From Amyelois transitella (Eukaryota > Arthropoda > Insecta > Lepidoptera > Pyralidae): a stretch of 64,000 bases of DNA. A program made the position numbers and the translations under genes. Position 1 is the stretch's first letter. Each line of letters starts with the position of its first letter. Under the pieces are notes generated by a model. That model saw nothing but the letters and a program-made list of their open reading frames with translations, was not told the origin of the DNA and made no database searches. This document shows, piece after piece, positions 1 through 18,036 of the stretch. The stretch is from NCBI RefSeq assembly GCF_032362555.1, contig NC_083512.1:7924001-7988000 (forward strand), read 5' to 3'.

Positions 1-274
1 ATATTGTTTATCGACCATACTAATAATTCAGCGATCAACGGATGCCGCTTTGAAGAGGAAGTCGAAATTTAAAGTTTTTCCTACTTAATAAAATAAGTAC
101 TAGATAGGTATCGCAAGTTATTTTGCTCAACTCCACTCGACGAAAATTATTCTGACGTCATCCTTTATGCGTATGTAAATATTTTTAGATTGAGGCAAGC
201 AAACGTACGACTATTAGGCCAATATGTATATAAGCTATTACTGAAAAAGACCAATTTTACGATATATCCAATAT

Positions 275-3200
275 CTAGTAAGTCTCCGAAATTTGGCAAT
301 ATCTCGCTAACATGAATGTACAAAAAAATTCCGTTATGGGTTGCTTATTTCCCATTTTCCAGCTGCCACTTTGCATTATTTCATTTTCTACGAAGCACGG
401 TGTGATTCCAGTAAATGGGTTCATTGTTCCCTTAAAGGAGGTTTTAAGTTCAGAGCGGAGAAATTTCCACCTTTTTTCCTCAAGGGAAAGGTTAATCCGT
501 AATCCTTCTAAATCAATCACGTGGCTTGAGACAGGAGATAGTGATGGGGGCTGTAATCCATAATAATTCGAGGTAACTTGTTGAGTCTTCGGTAATTGGA
601 TATTTAAGTCAAAATACGACTTCAATTTATCGCTAAAGAGCTCGTTAAAAAGTACTTAAATATTTAATAAGGCAATGTGAGGAGCGCTTTAAATTTCAAA
701 TTTACTGTGTATAATTATTAAATAAATCGGTTTACGAACAAAGGTTACTAAATCGAGTCGATTTACTTTATCTGCTTTTTATTGCCGATTTGAGTATGAG
801 GGCGTAATCCGAGATGTAATAAGGCGCTTCTTCATGTTACTACGAACATAAACTTTAACTATCCTGTTACCAGTTTTTATTCCAAAAGACAATGTTCTTA
901 TTGCGGTGTTCTGTCTTTACTGCGCTTATTTTATTAGCTTGATAGTAAAATATTTATTATCTCTTGACAGGAGCCTGGTAATGCCGAATGATATGGCTAT
1001 CAAAAAAAAGATATATATTGAAAAGTCGCTGAAATAAATAGTCTGCTAAGATTTGCCTCACAGAAACTACTGGGGATTGCTGGTCGGTCCAATATACATA
1101 CTTCTATTCAAGACAACGGTGACAGACAGTACAACAGTTATAATAATACTTTTGTTCGAAACTTGTATTTGTAGGGAGGACTAGTTGCTATTAGAATAAT
1201 CAAGCCAAACAGCTGAACGTGGCTTATCAGTCTTTCAAGACTGTTGGCTCTGTCTAGCCCGCAAGGGATATAGACGTTATTATATGTATGTATACCTGCA
1301 TACGCTGCGAGGCCCCAGAAGAGTTATAATCATCTTCTAATAGTACATTCACGTGTGATACATGTTGAGTAGCCACGTTCTCATGTATACGGCTGGTTGT
1401 CAATTGTAAATTATAATTATACTTGTTTGTTGAAGGTTTCTTGTCTTTTCCTAGTGTTAATATGCCGCTGTATTTGGTCACAATGATCATCCATTTGACT
1501 ATAGCAAAAGGGAACACGTACGATTCGACCAAAGTAAACAAAATTACACTAATATTAACGATAACAGGGACATTTATGGGTAATATTTTGAATGCTTCAA
1601 ACTTCATGATTTAAATTTTTAGTCGCACACAAAGTCACCTATAATTTGAATAAACTAATCACTTACAATATATGGATATACTTAAGGGAAGGTAGATGAG
1701 TGTGGCTGGAAAAGTATAAGTGCAGACGTACACAAGGTTGAGGAAAGTGTGAAAGAGTGGATTTCTTCAGTCAGAGGCTTTGAGTATAATAACATAATTT
1801 AATAAGGCAGGACCTAGTTACGTAGTGTGTTCTAGTTGCATAGGCGCATATCACTCAAACAGATACTTGGATGTGATCTTTTTGTTCAGTATCTTAGTTA
1901 CAACTAGATGCTATGAATTCTCAATTAGAAATCTAAAGATAATTGTGATGAAATGACCCTCTCCTTCCTTTAAAGAGATGCGTAACTACTTGATTGCGTC
2001 TAGAGTAACAAAGAAAATTACGTAAAAGAAGACAGTTCATACATACATACATATGGTCACGTCTTTATCCCTTGCGGGGTAGACAGAGCCAACAGTCTTG
2101 AAAAGATTGAATGGCTACGTTCAGCTATTGGGCTTAACGATAGAATTGAGATTCAAATAGTGACAGGTTGCTAGCCCATCGCCTAAAAAAGAATCCCAAG
2201 GTTGTAAGCCTATCCCTTAGTCGCCTTTTACGACATCCATGGGAAAGAGATGGAGTGGTCCTATTCTTGTATTGGTGCCGGAAACCACACGGCAGACAGT
2301 TCATTTAATAAAATACAACTGTCAAAAACTGTATGTTCTAAAAGAAGAGAACACAGGCTGCTGCTGAACATTTACGATAATGTTACCTGAGTTATAAATG
2401 ATAGCATTTAACGTTTTATAATGTCGATAATAACCAGTGCACATTATCATATGATAATTTATAAGTAGATATCAAGGTCTATTTCAGAATAGTTACGTAT
2501 GACTTGCTTACTATACTTTAATGAATTCTAGTTTTTTATTTTTGTACCATAAAAATGCAGGACATATATTTACATAAGAAAAATGAAGATAGCAACCTTA
2601 CCACATTGCATTTTTTTCTAGGCAAAGATGGTTTTGGTTATATAATTATGTCGTGACCCGATCGCTATATTGACCAGATTGTGATACCACTTCATGATCT
2701 GACCATTCTATACCAGTCAAATCATTCGAAAAAAACCTACATTTTAAAAGTACTCTAATCCTCATAGAAGTTGGTTGTGTAGTCACAAGGTTACCTGAAA
2801 TACCAACAGTCATAAATACATAGATTTTTATCCTTAAATTTTTTTACTGCGTTATTTTAGTATGGTTGGGCAAATCATCAAATTTTGATTGTCAAATGCT
2901 ATGACTGGTATAGAATAGAATGGCCAAATCACGAAGTAGTGGCGTATCTCTATGTTCCTGGGCATATCAATATAGACCAAATTGTTGGGACAGGTGCAAA
3001 ACCTAAATTAAATAATAATAAATACACTAATTAACAAAAAGTGAAAAGATGCCTACAAAGTGTCTGCCTACCCCTCTGAGAAAGAGTCGTGACTTTATGA
3101 ATGTAATGAACAAAATTAAATTATTAAGGTTAAGAATGTAAGTAAAAACAAAGTAAGGCTCTCAGTAATTAAAAAAATAAGTGCATGAAAAAATTTATAG

Positions 3201-4237
3201 ACAAAAGTGAAAGGCTCTACATAGAAAGAGATTTGACTTTATTCTAAACTTATTTGCTGCTTTTGTTATTATTTTAGTCAATATAAGAGCAGTTTTTGAT
3301 AGTCATAACTCTCGATCAAGAGTTTTCATATTTTGATGTAACAGGCATCATGTGGATTTGAAACTTGTCAAGTTTTGAGTTAGTGTGTCTTTGGGATAAT
3401 CAGGGAGGCAGTTTGTATTAAACTAGAAATCTATACTAAAGGTGGTAGAGAAATTTGGAACAGATATTATTGTATTTAGGCAGCATTAGGCTCTTTTTAT
3501 TCTTGATTTCTCATGGGAGCGAAGCAAAAGCTAATGATGAATTAAAATAAAATAGATATACATAGTAGTAGCTACCATATAGGTATTTAGAGGAACGTGC
3601 TCAAGGTAAAAATGTCATAGGCATTTAGGTACTTATTTATGGTGATTTTTGGTATAAAAAAAGTGAAACAATGATAAAAAAAGTCACTAGTTCTTATTCT
3701 GCGAAAAATATTCTTGAGTATTGTTATAATCCTACTGGTGTTGGTCCTGGTTGCATCCTCACCTCTGTGGAGAGGACCCAACATGTGGCTATATGAACAC
3801 AATTGTGATTGGAGAAAGTCAAGATTTTACATTAACTCTCATGTAATTTTTGCACCTGGAACCTAATCCATATTGGAGCATGGTAACAACTTATGTGCTA
3901 GCTTGAATGTGCAGGTTTCCTCACAATGTTATTTCTCACTATAAGCACATTAACATACAAAGAGATTTTAATCTGTGCCAATCCAAACCTCACGTTTGTT
4001 TATTGAGACACCTTAATCATTCTGCTATTTACACTTTTATTTATATTAAACATTAATTAAACTCTAAGCAAAGCCAAGTCTAAGATTCTTTACTGCGTAT
4101 TACATTTTATTAAATAGTTACAAGTCAATGGGAGGCATTGACATGCCCGCAGATTAAAAGGAGGTAAATTAAATAAAGGTACTTACGCGTTCGTTCTCAA
4201 AATTAAGTGCGAAATTGTTAACGTGCCCCTCTTGCAT
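275..4237 (-). CDS. Candidate two-exon hypothetical protein (138 aa), minus strand
   Basis: Not a recognised family. Exon 1 would be 4237-4187: an ATG preceded by AAA, 17 codons starting MQEGHVNNF, then a consensus donor GTAAGT. Exon 2 would be 640-275: 121 codons to a TAG, entered in frame at an AG (acceptor sequence ending TTTAACGAG, weak pyrimidine tract). The joined protein runs through NENER-LFSDK-like polar sequence into a Pro/Ser-rich stretch (around residues 45-65) and a more hydrophobic C-terminus, with no signal peptide or membrane segment. The evidence is the consensus donor directly after a good ATG and phase agreement across the join. Against it: the intron is 3.5 kb and carries repeats, the acceptor is poor, and 116-codon open frames do arise by chance here. 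Middle exons may be missing, or exon 1 may belong to another gene whose remaining exons lie beyond position 1. Confidence 0.3.
1202..1293 (-). repeat. Truncated copy of ~250-bp dispersed family A
   Basis: Matches the 5' third of family A in reverse orientation: gccaaacagctgaacgtgg, then the 'ctgttggctctgtct' core and 'caagggatatagacg', ending in a TATG microsatellite. The rest of the element is absent. Confidence 0.7.
2038..2294 (+). repeat. Full copy of dispersed family A
   Basis: Begins in a CATA microsatellite, followed by 'cacgtctttatcccttgcgg', the 'ggtagacagagccaacag' core, 'gagattcaaatagtgacagg', 'cttagtcgccttttacgaca' and the terminal 'accacacggca'. At least six long copies and a dozen fragments in this window share this order, so the family is mobile or was. 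It has no coding capacity. I recognise it as common in lepidopteran genomes but do not assign it to a named superfamily. Confidence 0.75.
3722..4025 (-). repeat. Degenerate copy of tRNA-SINE-related family C
   Basis: Shares blocks with the copies at 14386-14640 and 16459-16776: 'cctcacctctgtggagagga', 'cctaatccatattgga', 'tgaatgtgcaggtttcctca' and a final part resembling a reversed tRNA head. The orientation follows the better-preserved copy near 16.7 kb. Confidence 0.5.
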
Positions 4238-6505
4238 TTTAATGCTTTTATATTTCTACGTTTTAATTTGTTGGTTTATTTAGCGAAATATTATCACAAT
4301 TTACTATTTTGACCGATTCTATCAATCAATCAATTTACATTTTTACAATCACAACAACAAAACCACAAAATAAATACCCTGTTAAACAAAACAAACTTAG
4401 TAGGTAGGTATTGATGTTGGCATTGGCAATCAGGTAATTACAGATGTGTCTATTATGACAGTGACGTTTTTACGTTATTTTTTGGTTCATTTCCTCGTTT
4501 TATTAAGAAGGCAGAGTCCATGCAGCCAAGTCTTTAACTTTTTTACGTTAAAATTGACGTGGAAAAGAAAATCTGGAACACCACCACAACTGATAGAAAT
4601 TTACGTATACGGCACGACTTATTTATGGTCAATAGATAAATTAGTCATGCCTTATCGTAGGCTTGGCAAAGTCAGTTATTTTATAATAGGTTGCCGGAGA
4701 CGGTTCTTGATATGCCTAACCTTACATTCAAAGAGTATGTTAAGTAACCTATGTAAAGAAAGCGCTTCGTGAGATGGCTTATAAGGACTGATGATTACCT
4801 GAATGATAAAAAAACATCTGGCTTGAGCTTAGCACAGGAACCTCGTAAAGAATTGTTGTTTGATTTGAACCTAAATCAAAATTCAGTACACTCAGTACCT
4901 ACATAAATTTATTTTAATCCATAAAAAAATCCATAAAAAATAATATTTATTTATTATTAGAATATTAGTATATTATATATAATTCAATTAATCTGAACAA
5001 TGTAATCTCTCGTCCACATTTCTATTTTAAGTTTGGAAAGTCGTGAAGTTGACGTTGTTGAAGAAAATGCAGATGTGCAGTTGTACAGCTTCTTCTGCAA
5101 TGACGCTTTGGAAGCGGCAGTAAACTTAGTTTTAAATATTTTTTTTGACGTCTTCCTAGGTTGTGAAACCAATAGATATGACAAATTTTAGGTGATATAA
5201 AGTATCCGATAATAATTAAAAAAAATTAGAATGTTGAATTTTAATTTTATGTATTTTATATTTATGGAGGTACTTTTTCAAGTCTACCTAATAAAATAAC
5301 TAAAGAATTTATCATGGCGATATTATTATGTGTATATCCTACTTATCATATACCTACGTATATATTTTTTTTAAATTAGTCTGTTGTTGTTTTTAATCAA
5401 AAAAAAAACTTTCTACTTTCTCAACGTCACGTCTTCATCCCTTACTGGGTAGACATGGCCAACATTCTCGCAAGGACTGAAAGGTCACGTTCAACTGTTT
5501 AAGTAGCTTTATTATTATTATGGAATTGAGATTTTTAGGTACATATGTTGAGATAAATACGTTGATTTTAATTCAAAAACAAATTTTCTTACTTTTTGTA
5601 ATGCAAGGATTAATCTAGGATTAAAAAATAAATTTAAAAACCTCCCAATTTATTTCAAATATTTATTTTATTCTCATTTCATATGTATTTTATATAAATG
5701 CAAAAGTTTGCTTTAGTATTCATTTTGCTAAAGCTACGCTACACTACACCTATCGAAAATACATCATGCGTCAAAATGTTAGATCGTTTTAAAAACAGTG
5801 AAATACACATCTAAAATAAAGTTTATTTTTGAAAAAATAATAAAGGATTTTACTTATGTAGATAGTAAAAACATAACAAAACCATGCAAGAAGAGTAAAA
5901 CTACTTAGTTTTGATTAGTTTTTGACAGGCCTTTATTCGACTACGGCGAAATAAAAAGTAGTGTTATGATTTTGACCTGTATGTATGTGGGCAAGTATTT
6001 TTAATAATTGCCTCATAACTGTTAAATTAGTTAAGTATTACAAGAGATAGATGATAAGGAGAGATAGATAAATGAGGGTGTCATTAAAAGCCTATTGATA
6101 GTCCACTGGTTATAGCCTACATGACGTCACGTTAAATTGATGATTACAGACTTCAATGAAAGAAGTAAAAAGAATTATTTTCGGTGTCATGTGGTGGTAT
6201 CAAATGAAAGAGTTTTCTTAGCACATTTCAAATATGTAAACATTAAAAGCTGTTGTTTGCAATCACTTGATCATATCTAAACTAGTTAGGTATCATAATT
6301 GGAAAAATGAGGAGTTGATGGAAGCCTCAAGATCGTCTGCTGGTTATCACGTTAAATACAACACCCTCTAAGGGGTAGTTTGAGAAGTTGGAAAGATTAA
6401 GGAATCTGTCAAACCAAGCTTACACCTATTCAAAAAAGTTATACTATCTAGGTATAAATAATAAAACCTTAAAGAACTGATATAAGGTATAATCTATACT
6501 TCAAG
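4238..6505. other. Intergenic, repeat-bearing
   Basis: No supported gene. It holds one arm of a long-distance inverted repeat (4840-5175, partner 43050-43335), a fragment of family A at 5427-5510 and long A/T-rich tracts. The 108-codon frame at 4446-4772 has no recognisable domain and no splice context, so I do not call it. Confidence 0.6.
4840..5175 (+). repeat. Dispersed repeat, inverted relative to 43050-43335
   Basis: The reverse complement of 43050-43335 shares blocks in the same order: 'cctcgtaaagaatt', 'cctaaatcaaaattcagtac', 'ccacatttctattttaagtt', 'gtgaagttgacgtt', 'gacgctttggaagcggcag' and 'ggttgtgaaacc'. A short related piece may lie near 25,415-25,480. It is a mobile-element family without an open frame. 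Confidence 0.65.
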
Positions 6506-6572
6506 TGGACTTCATGTCCTCGATCCATACCTCGAGGTCTAGGTCACAATGGCGTTGCCGAAGAAATTATAA
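6506..6572 (+). pseudogene. Decayed terminal exon of a third ALDH copy
   Basis: The segment lines up with exon 11 of both intact ALDH genes (17967-18036 and 26873-26942). After an AG acceptor it reads GLHVLDPYLEV, then an in-frame TAG at 6540-6542 in place of the Lys codon, has lost one codon, and resumes as VTMALPKKL followed by TAA. The following bases (about 6573-6597, 'aaattgttcctaaag') also resemble the 3' UTR of the second ALDH gene (26943-26960). No other exons of this copy are visible upstream, so this is a relic of an older, deleted tandem copy closer to the second gene than to the first. It cannot encode a working C-terminus. Confidence 0.75.
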
Positions 6573-9500
6573 AGAAATTGTTCCTAAAGATCAGTTTGCT
6601 AGTATTAATTTGTAATTAACGTTGCTGCTTGCATTAGAAAATAGGTGAATAAAATTAAAAAAAAATTGATTTACAATTTTGTACAATTTTCGTATTTGTA
6701 ACGTACCTGCCTACGTTGGTAGGTACAGTTTGTGGGTAGATTTGAATTTACATTGCAACTCCAATACCTATTGCAGTATTTTTATTCAATTTTATTTTTC
6801 GCTACCTTTAGTTACACAAGACAAATTTAACACAAGAAAATATTTTTTGTAGATATTTGTTGATTATTTTTCCTATAAATACACAACTTGCCTTGATGTG
6901 TCCGTCCCAACTTACATTTGCGAAAACGAAAATGAAAATCCGAATCTTAGTAAGTATATACTTAGATTCGTATTTTCATTAAGTTGGAGGAGCAGCAACT
7001 CAAGTACCTACGTAAAACAGAAGGAAAATACTTGAGTAAATCGTTTCGATTGATCGATGAAGTGAAAGAAGTGTGCAGGGATCATAGCAAGTGAAATCAT
7101 GTGCCTTCAGGAAAGAAGCGTGATTTTATGTATAGTTAATTATATTAGATTTTTTCAAATTGAATTGCCTTAACAACATATCTACCTTAAAGTATACTTC
7201 AGTAGAGTATAGGAAAGTAAAGTGATATGTGTTGGTGTTTGATATCGACATGTTGCTAATATTTTTTGGTGATATCCATTCATTGTAAATAGATTAACTT
7301 AGATGTTATCTATCTAATTAGACATAAAAAAATAATATAACGCTGAAAATTCGGCATATCGTTGATGGTTTATCAAGGCAAACAAGAAAGTGTTTAATTT
7401 TTTTCTTTTTTTATATTTTTTTGTCGATTCGCATTTAACGTTTTACAAATGGCGGATTAAGACACAAATGTTGTACAGAAGCGGGCAAATAATATTTCTT
7501 GTTCAATAAATTAAGTTTAATTGTAATCCAAAAACCCTAAACAAAATCTTCGCAACAAAATTAATTTTCTTTAATTTTACAATCATCTCCTTAATTCCTG
7601 AAAGGTGATTGTTCTTTTTTCAGTCTATCTCTTTATTGCTGCATTAAGATGAAGAGTATAGAGACATGGAGTAAATGTTCACGTTAAGTCGTGTACCTAC
7701 TTAAAGGCCATGTTTTATAATTATTGTGCCATGGACGGCAGCCATAAGGCGAAAAAGCGCCGATACAAACTTGAGTGAGCACTTTTATGGCGTTTTCATG
7801 GTTTTCATTTACGAATATGAGGGTTTCCATGACATGCGCGTATCATCATATCATTTCATTAACTAAAGGTGAATCCTGTGTTTCTCGGTGATGAAGAAAC
7901 CTTATAAGATATCATGTTTTGTATCTATGTTCTCATATGCTAAAAAAGCTTTTTGACCACTTAGAGAATTAGCTGAATTATTGTAATACTTAGGTATCGT
8001 TCTTTTATAGGTCTTAGGCGAGCGAGCAGCCCGCTCGCGACGCAATCTGAAACAACGCCAGAAAGTGGAGGAGAAATCGCTTAAAATTCATCCTATAAGC
8101 AAGATACATAAATAAAATCACGTGTTTATCCCTTACGGGGTAGACAGACTCAACAATCTCGAAAAGACGAGAAGTGCACGTTCAGCTGTGATGGAATTGG
8201 GATTTGAATAGTGACAGGTTGTTAGTCAAGTCAAGTTAGTAAGAATGAGCTAGATCGAAAAATCGACACCCAAACACACACAGGTATTGTAAACACAGTA
8301 ATAAAAAAAAATATGATTTCAATATCATATTGGGTAAAATTGTGATTACAGTAAAATATCACCAAAAGAATATTTTAATACAGTAAAAAATAAAAATAAC
8401 TGGCATGAAACAATGCTTATTTTAAATTTTGTAATTTTTTTTCCTATGTGTATCGTATATGGACCTTTGTTTCCCATTTGTATTCTTTTACATATAAAAT
8501 TTCACCGCAGTCACATTTGGATATTTTAACGTAGTTAATGTTACAATTTCTCACCAGTCCCTTCCACGATATCTCCTTAGAACAGCCGCACCGAAATTAT
8601 GACAAACACACTTATTTGAAGCTTATCTAAACCTGTTTTGAACGCTATTATCATTTAGTGCACATCTTTAAAGCTCTATCTTGGGTAATCGCACATAACT
8701 TACTACTTATCGGAAAGGAGGAAAATGTTTCATTTGTATTTCACAATAATAGTCCGATGTTAAGTCAGAAAATATTTTTACAATTTGTAACTGTTATTAA
8801 AATTCTGTTTTACTATCGTAACATATGAATAAACCTAACATAGTGTCAGAACAATACAATTTATATCATATGGTATAAAATATTATAGTACCTATAGAAG
8901 ACGTGAACTTTGAGTCGTTGCGTCGGTGGTTGGTCGCCCTTGAAAGAACACCCAGTCTTAAGAAACTCAGTTTCTTGGTAATTTATATTTAAATGACAAC
9001 CAATGCTCAAACAGTGAGATAAAAAATCGCGAAAAATCCTTTTATTGAGGCATCTTGAATAAAGACATGTGTTTAATTTAGGCAACAGGATCTCGGAAAG
9101 GACGAAAACCGAAAAATACCAACACCTAAGTACATGCATGGATCTTTATGCAACCGTAAGCCTATGCTTACGTAGGTAATTTAACTATAGAATACAAATT
9201 TTAAAAAATGGTAACTGAGATCTTTATGTGCAGCCGTTAAATAAAAATATCAAGTTAGTATGCCTATAGTCTTAAGGACAGTGTAGGTCATCCAAGATAA
9301 TCTTAATAAATAAAAGAAGTAAATGACTGACTGACTGACATGCAGGGTTGAAAAAAAAAAAGTTAATTTGCTTTTTTTTAAACCAACAGTTTAATTTGTG
9401 TAAGTCAATATTTAATTTGTATTCAATGTTTTTCTCAATATTTTTCGTTCATCACTTAAATTAATTATAAATGAAAACTATATGAATTTATATCTAACTT

Positions 9501-10700
9501 TCAAACGCGCTTAATACCTAGTAATCTATATTTTTTATGTACAATTAAAAGTTTTCAAACTAATAAACAATATTTACAAAATCTATCAATGGATAAAAGA
9601 TTATTTTATATTTTATGTTTTTGTGCGTACATTCACTCTGTATGTTTTAGATATTGTTCATCGGGGTAGCCCCTTTATATTACCCACACAGATCCTTTAG
9701 TATTGACTCTACCGGCGGGGAATTATATCAAACATAACTATATTTTTAATAAAATTGATATGTTTTTTAAATCATTTTTTTTAATATAAATGCACTTAAT
9801 TTTGTTTGTTAAATTAGTCGTAGGTAATCTAATATATATAATAATAATACTGTAATCTTTGTTTAATTATAAGAGGAGGTTAAACAATATATATTTTTTA
9901 ATAACCGGCGTGAAAACGTAACAGATAGACAGACAGAGTTACTTTACGAAATTTTTATCGGTTAATTTATATTAAGGCGTGTGTAACTGACCGAATTTTA
10001 TTTGAACCAGTAATGCAAGTTCCGTTAGTTAAACGTAAGGGCAAGGCATATAAACTTGTGATTCCTCTTATAAGCTTGGTTAACGACTTATCACTATTTA
10101 AATCTTAGTTCCATCATTTAGTTAAGTTTATAAGATTTTTGGCTCTGTCTACCTTGTAAGGGATAAAGCCGTGATTATACGTATGTTTGTACAGTTCATA
10201 CATATGTATATTGAGGAAACCTTCACATTCTGCATGTGTCCATTTTACAAGTTAGCCGAGAAGACATGATATTTGGACCAACGTCGAATGAAAATATACC
10301 TACCGACGAGCATGCATGAAGAGAGTTATGAATGTGGATTAGGCGAAAGAAGATTCAGAAATCGTGGCAAGTGAAAAGATGTAGTCTTTGCCTACCCCTT
10401 TGGAAAAGACGCGTAATTTTAATTAGGGTTCTTTAATTATTATCTTATGTATATTAATATTGGCTTATGCGCAAAGAGTCTCTTACGTAAAAAGCTCCCT
10501 GGTCGCAAAATGTCGTACAAAAACTTTATTCAATGATTTGATTTGAGATTTTGATGAACCCTGGTGCGCCATTTTGTAAAATAAACAATATTTATAGGTA
10601 ATGTTAGTTTTTGGTGTTTTAATTATATCCGGAACCTCAACATGTAATTTTATCTCACACTTAAAACACATTTGCAGTGTGATAAGCATTATCTAATCCT
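6573..10700. other. Intergenic, repeat-bearing
   Basis: No gene supported. It contains family D fragments in minus orientation (about 7030-7130 and 10315-10425), family A fragments (8117-8225 plus; 10040-10186 minus), a small GC-rich palindrome at 8018-8038 (GCGAGCG...CGCTCGC), and an RTE-like tail with 'cgtaacagatagacagacag' at about 9905-9945. Open frames of 68-92 codons here (8861-9139 and 10483-10689, minus) show no domain. Confidence 0.6.
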
Positions 10701-10708
10701 ACTACTTA

Positions 10709-10716
10709 TATATAAG
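10709..10716 (+). promoter_or_regulatory. TATA box of the orphan ALDH first exon
   Basis: TATATAAG lies about 80 bp before the ATG at 10790, a plausible distance for a short 5' UTR. The two complete ALDH genes also have a TATA-like run 60-90 bp before their start codons, so the arrangement is shared. No transcript evidence is available. Confidence 0.4.
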
Positions 10717-10789
10717 ATAAATACCGGCCAAACATAACATTTGTTTATAGATGTGTACGAAACAGTGCTCGATAAAGACGTTTTTTAAA

Positions 10790-10816
10790 ATGGCTCCTCA
10801 AATTAAATATACGAAG
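10790..10816 (+). CDS. Orphan ALDH first exon (alternative start or relic)
   Basis: ATG followed by nine codons, MAPQIKYTK, and a donor GTGAGT. It is the same length and phase as the first coding exons of the two intact ALDH genes (MAPEIKYTK at 12232 and 21401), differing by one Gln for Glu. It has its own TATA-like box and an open reading frame. No ALDH exon 2 lies between it and 12232, so it could splice to the exon at 12689 as an alternative promoter of the first ALDH gene, or be the remnant of a copy whose other exons were deleted. A 33-bp perfect hairpin begins 10 bp after the donor. Family assignment is secure; whether it is used is not known. Confidence 0.6.
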
Positions 10817-10826
10817 GTGAGTTACA

Positions 10827-10895
10827 AATTTAAAAAGTGGAAACTTACAATCCAACACTGGAAGTGTTGGATTGTAAGTTTCCACTTTTTAAATT
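10827..10895. repeat. Perfect 33-bp inverted repeat (hairpin), 3-nt loop
   Basis: Arms 10827-10859 and 10863-10895 are exactly complementary around the loop GGA. It lies just inside the intron after the orphan ALDH exon, so any transcript would carry a long stem next to the 5' splice site. Perfect pairing over 33 bp implies recent origin, for example replication fork template switching, or an assembly or library artefact. Confidence 0.9.
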
Positions 10896-12142
10896 ATTTT
10901 AAAAGTATGCTGAAAGTTTGTTAGAGGCAAAACGTTTTCGAAAGAGTAATTCTTTTTTGTTTTAGTAACAAGATCCCTTTGTGCAAATTATGTTGTGTTA
11001 GTGAAAGTAGTTCTTGACCGGTTTTTGACAAGTTTGGATTGTGTTTTGTTTTTTAGTTTCACTTTAACAATTTGCTAAGAATTTAGTGTTTTTTCTGAAT
11101 TAAAACTTTTTCAAAATGTTAGTTCGAATCGCAATCTTTTTAGATATAAATAGTTCCTTGATTTCTCATTACTTTCTCTACTATTATTACTAATCTTAAG
11201 ATTAGCTTTGTTGTAAAGTTTGGTCTCGTAAGAATTTCGAACGAGAAATAAGAAACCTAAGTTCGACCTAGGTTAAATAGTTAATACAGAATTTCGTTAA
11301 TATCGGTCTATTGGTTTGAACGTGAAAGAGTAATATAACGAACAGACTTTTGCCTATCTATTATAGGATTATTATATATAACTTTATTACTAGCCAGTCG
11401 TAAAGAGGTCCTCTTTCTCCTGGCTTTAGTTTCACTTGCATCCTCACCACGAATGCAGGCGTAAAGTGGTACCCGGTATAAATTCAGCATTGTTACTTTT
11501 CTTTCTATATTTCTAAATTTTTATTTTACATTCGTTTGTATCTAAAATAGTTTTTATACTAATTTTTATTGTGTAAGTGAGCAAGTTCCCGTTTGTCTTT
11601 CGAAAATTGTTTTTTTTTCAAATTCTAAGTTATAATAAGTTTTTTTTAATATTATATTATCTATTCAAATAAATTATTCTCTTATATTATTACAGACGGG
11701 TGCGCTATTAAGTAAAATTTTATAAATATAGGTATATTTACGCAAACTCTAACAGATATTTTTTACTCCAAACAATAAATTGTTCACACATAGAAGAAAG
11801 GATTGGCTTGGCATAAAAAGACCAGTCGCAAAGAGAATATCGCCTTTTAAATTCGGTTGAAAAGTGTTAGTACATCTAAACTACAACATATCATTATGTT
11901 CTACAAAACAGCGGATTCTGGTATATGAATCACTCATTCAAGATTCGTAAACTGGTATAATTTTTACATCAGGTACAGATGAACAGGCAAAAATGAAGCT
12001 ATTTCTACTCAACGTACGTTCAAATTGCGAAGGTTACGGCTGTGGTATGATATTAACTACAGTTGATGTGTCAGATTGCTCTGAGGTCATCATGATATTG
12101 CATATTTTTGTCCGGTCTGTTTAAAAAGAATCTATATACATC

Positions 12143-12180
12143 TATATATAGTACATATAGGCAGGTTACTATTGCACAAT
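12143..12180 (+). promoter_or_regulatory. Core promoter region of first ALDH gene
   Basis: A TATATATA run at 12143-12150 sits about 80 bp before the ATG. At 12171-12180 the sequence ATTGCACAAT closely fits the C/EBP-type bZIP consensus RTTGCGYAAY. A start of transcription between them and the ATG is expected but not marked by a clear initiator. Confidence 0.35.
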
Positions 12181-12231
12181 CTTGCATAACAGATTAGTAT
12201 GATCGGAACAGTGTAAGATTAAAACGTAAAA

Positions 12232-18036
<5,805 letters not shown>

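Larger units (their letters stand above)
641..4186. other. Non-coding stretch, possible intron, with dispersed repeats
   Basis: AT-rich sequence without convincing exons. It carries a truncated copy of the 'gggtagacagagcc' family on the minus strand (1202-1293), a full copy on the plus strand (2038-2294), a fragment of another dispersed family at about 3035-3110, and a degenerate tRNA-SINE-related block at 3722-4025. The open frames seen here are short and compositionally like the surrounding DNA. Confidence 0.6.

Noticed and set aside
1254..1607. 117-codon minus-strand frame
   Set aside because: It runs through a family A repeat fragment and its TATG tract; no domain.
4446..4772. 108-codon frame on the plus strand
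   Set aside because: No domain, no supporting splice or promoter context, and this length is expected by chance several times in 64 kb.
8018..8038. GCGAGCG...CGCTCGC palindrome as a promoter or binding site
   Set aside because: Only 7-bp arms and no gene start nearby; recorded as a sequence feature only.
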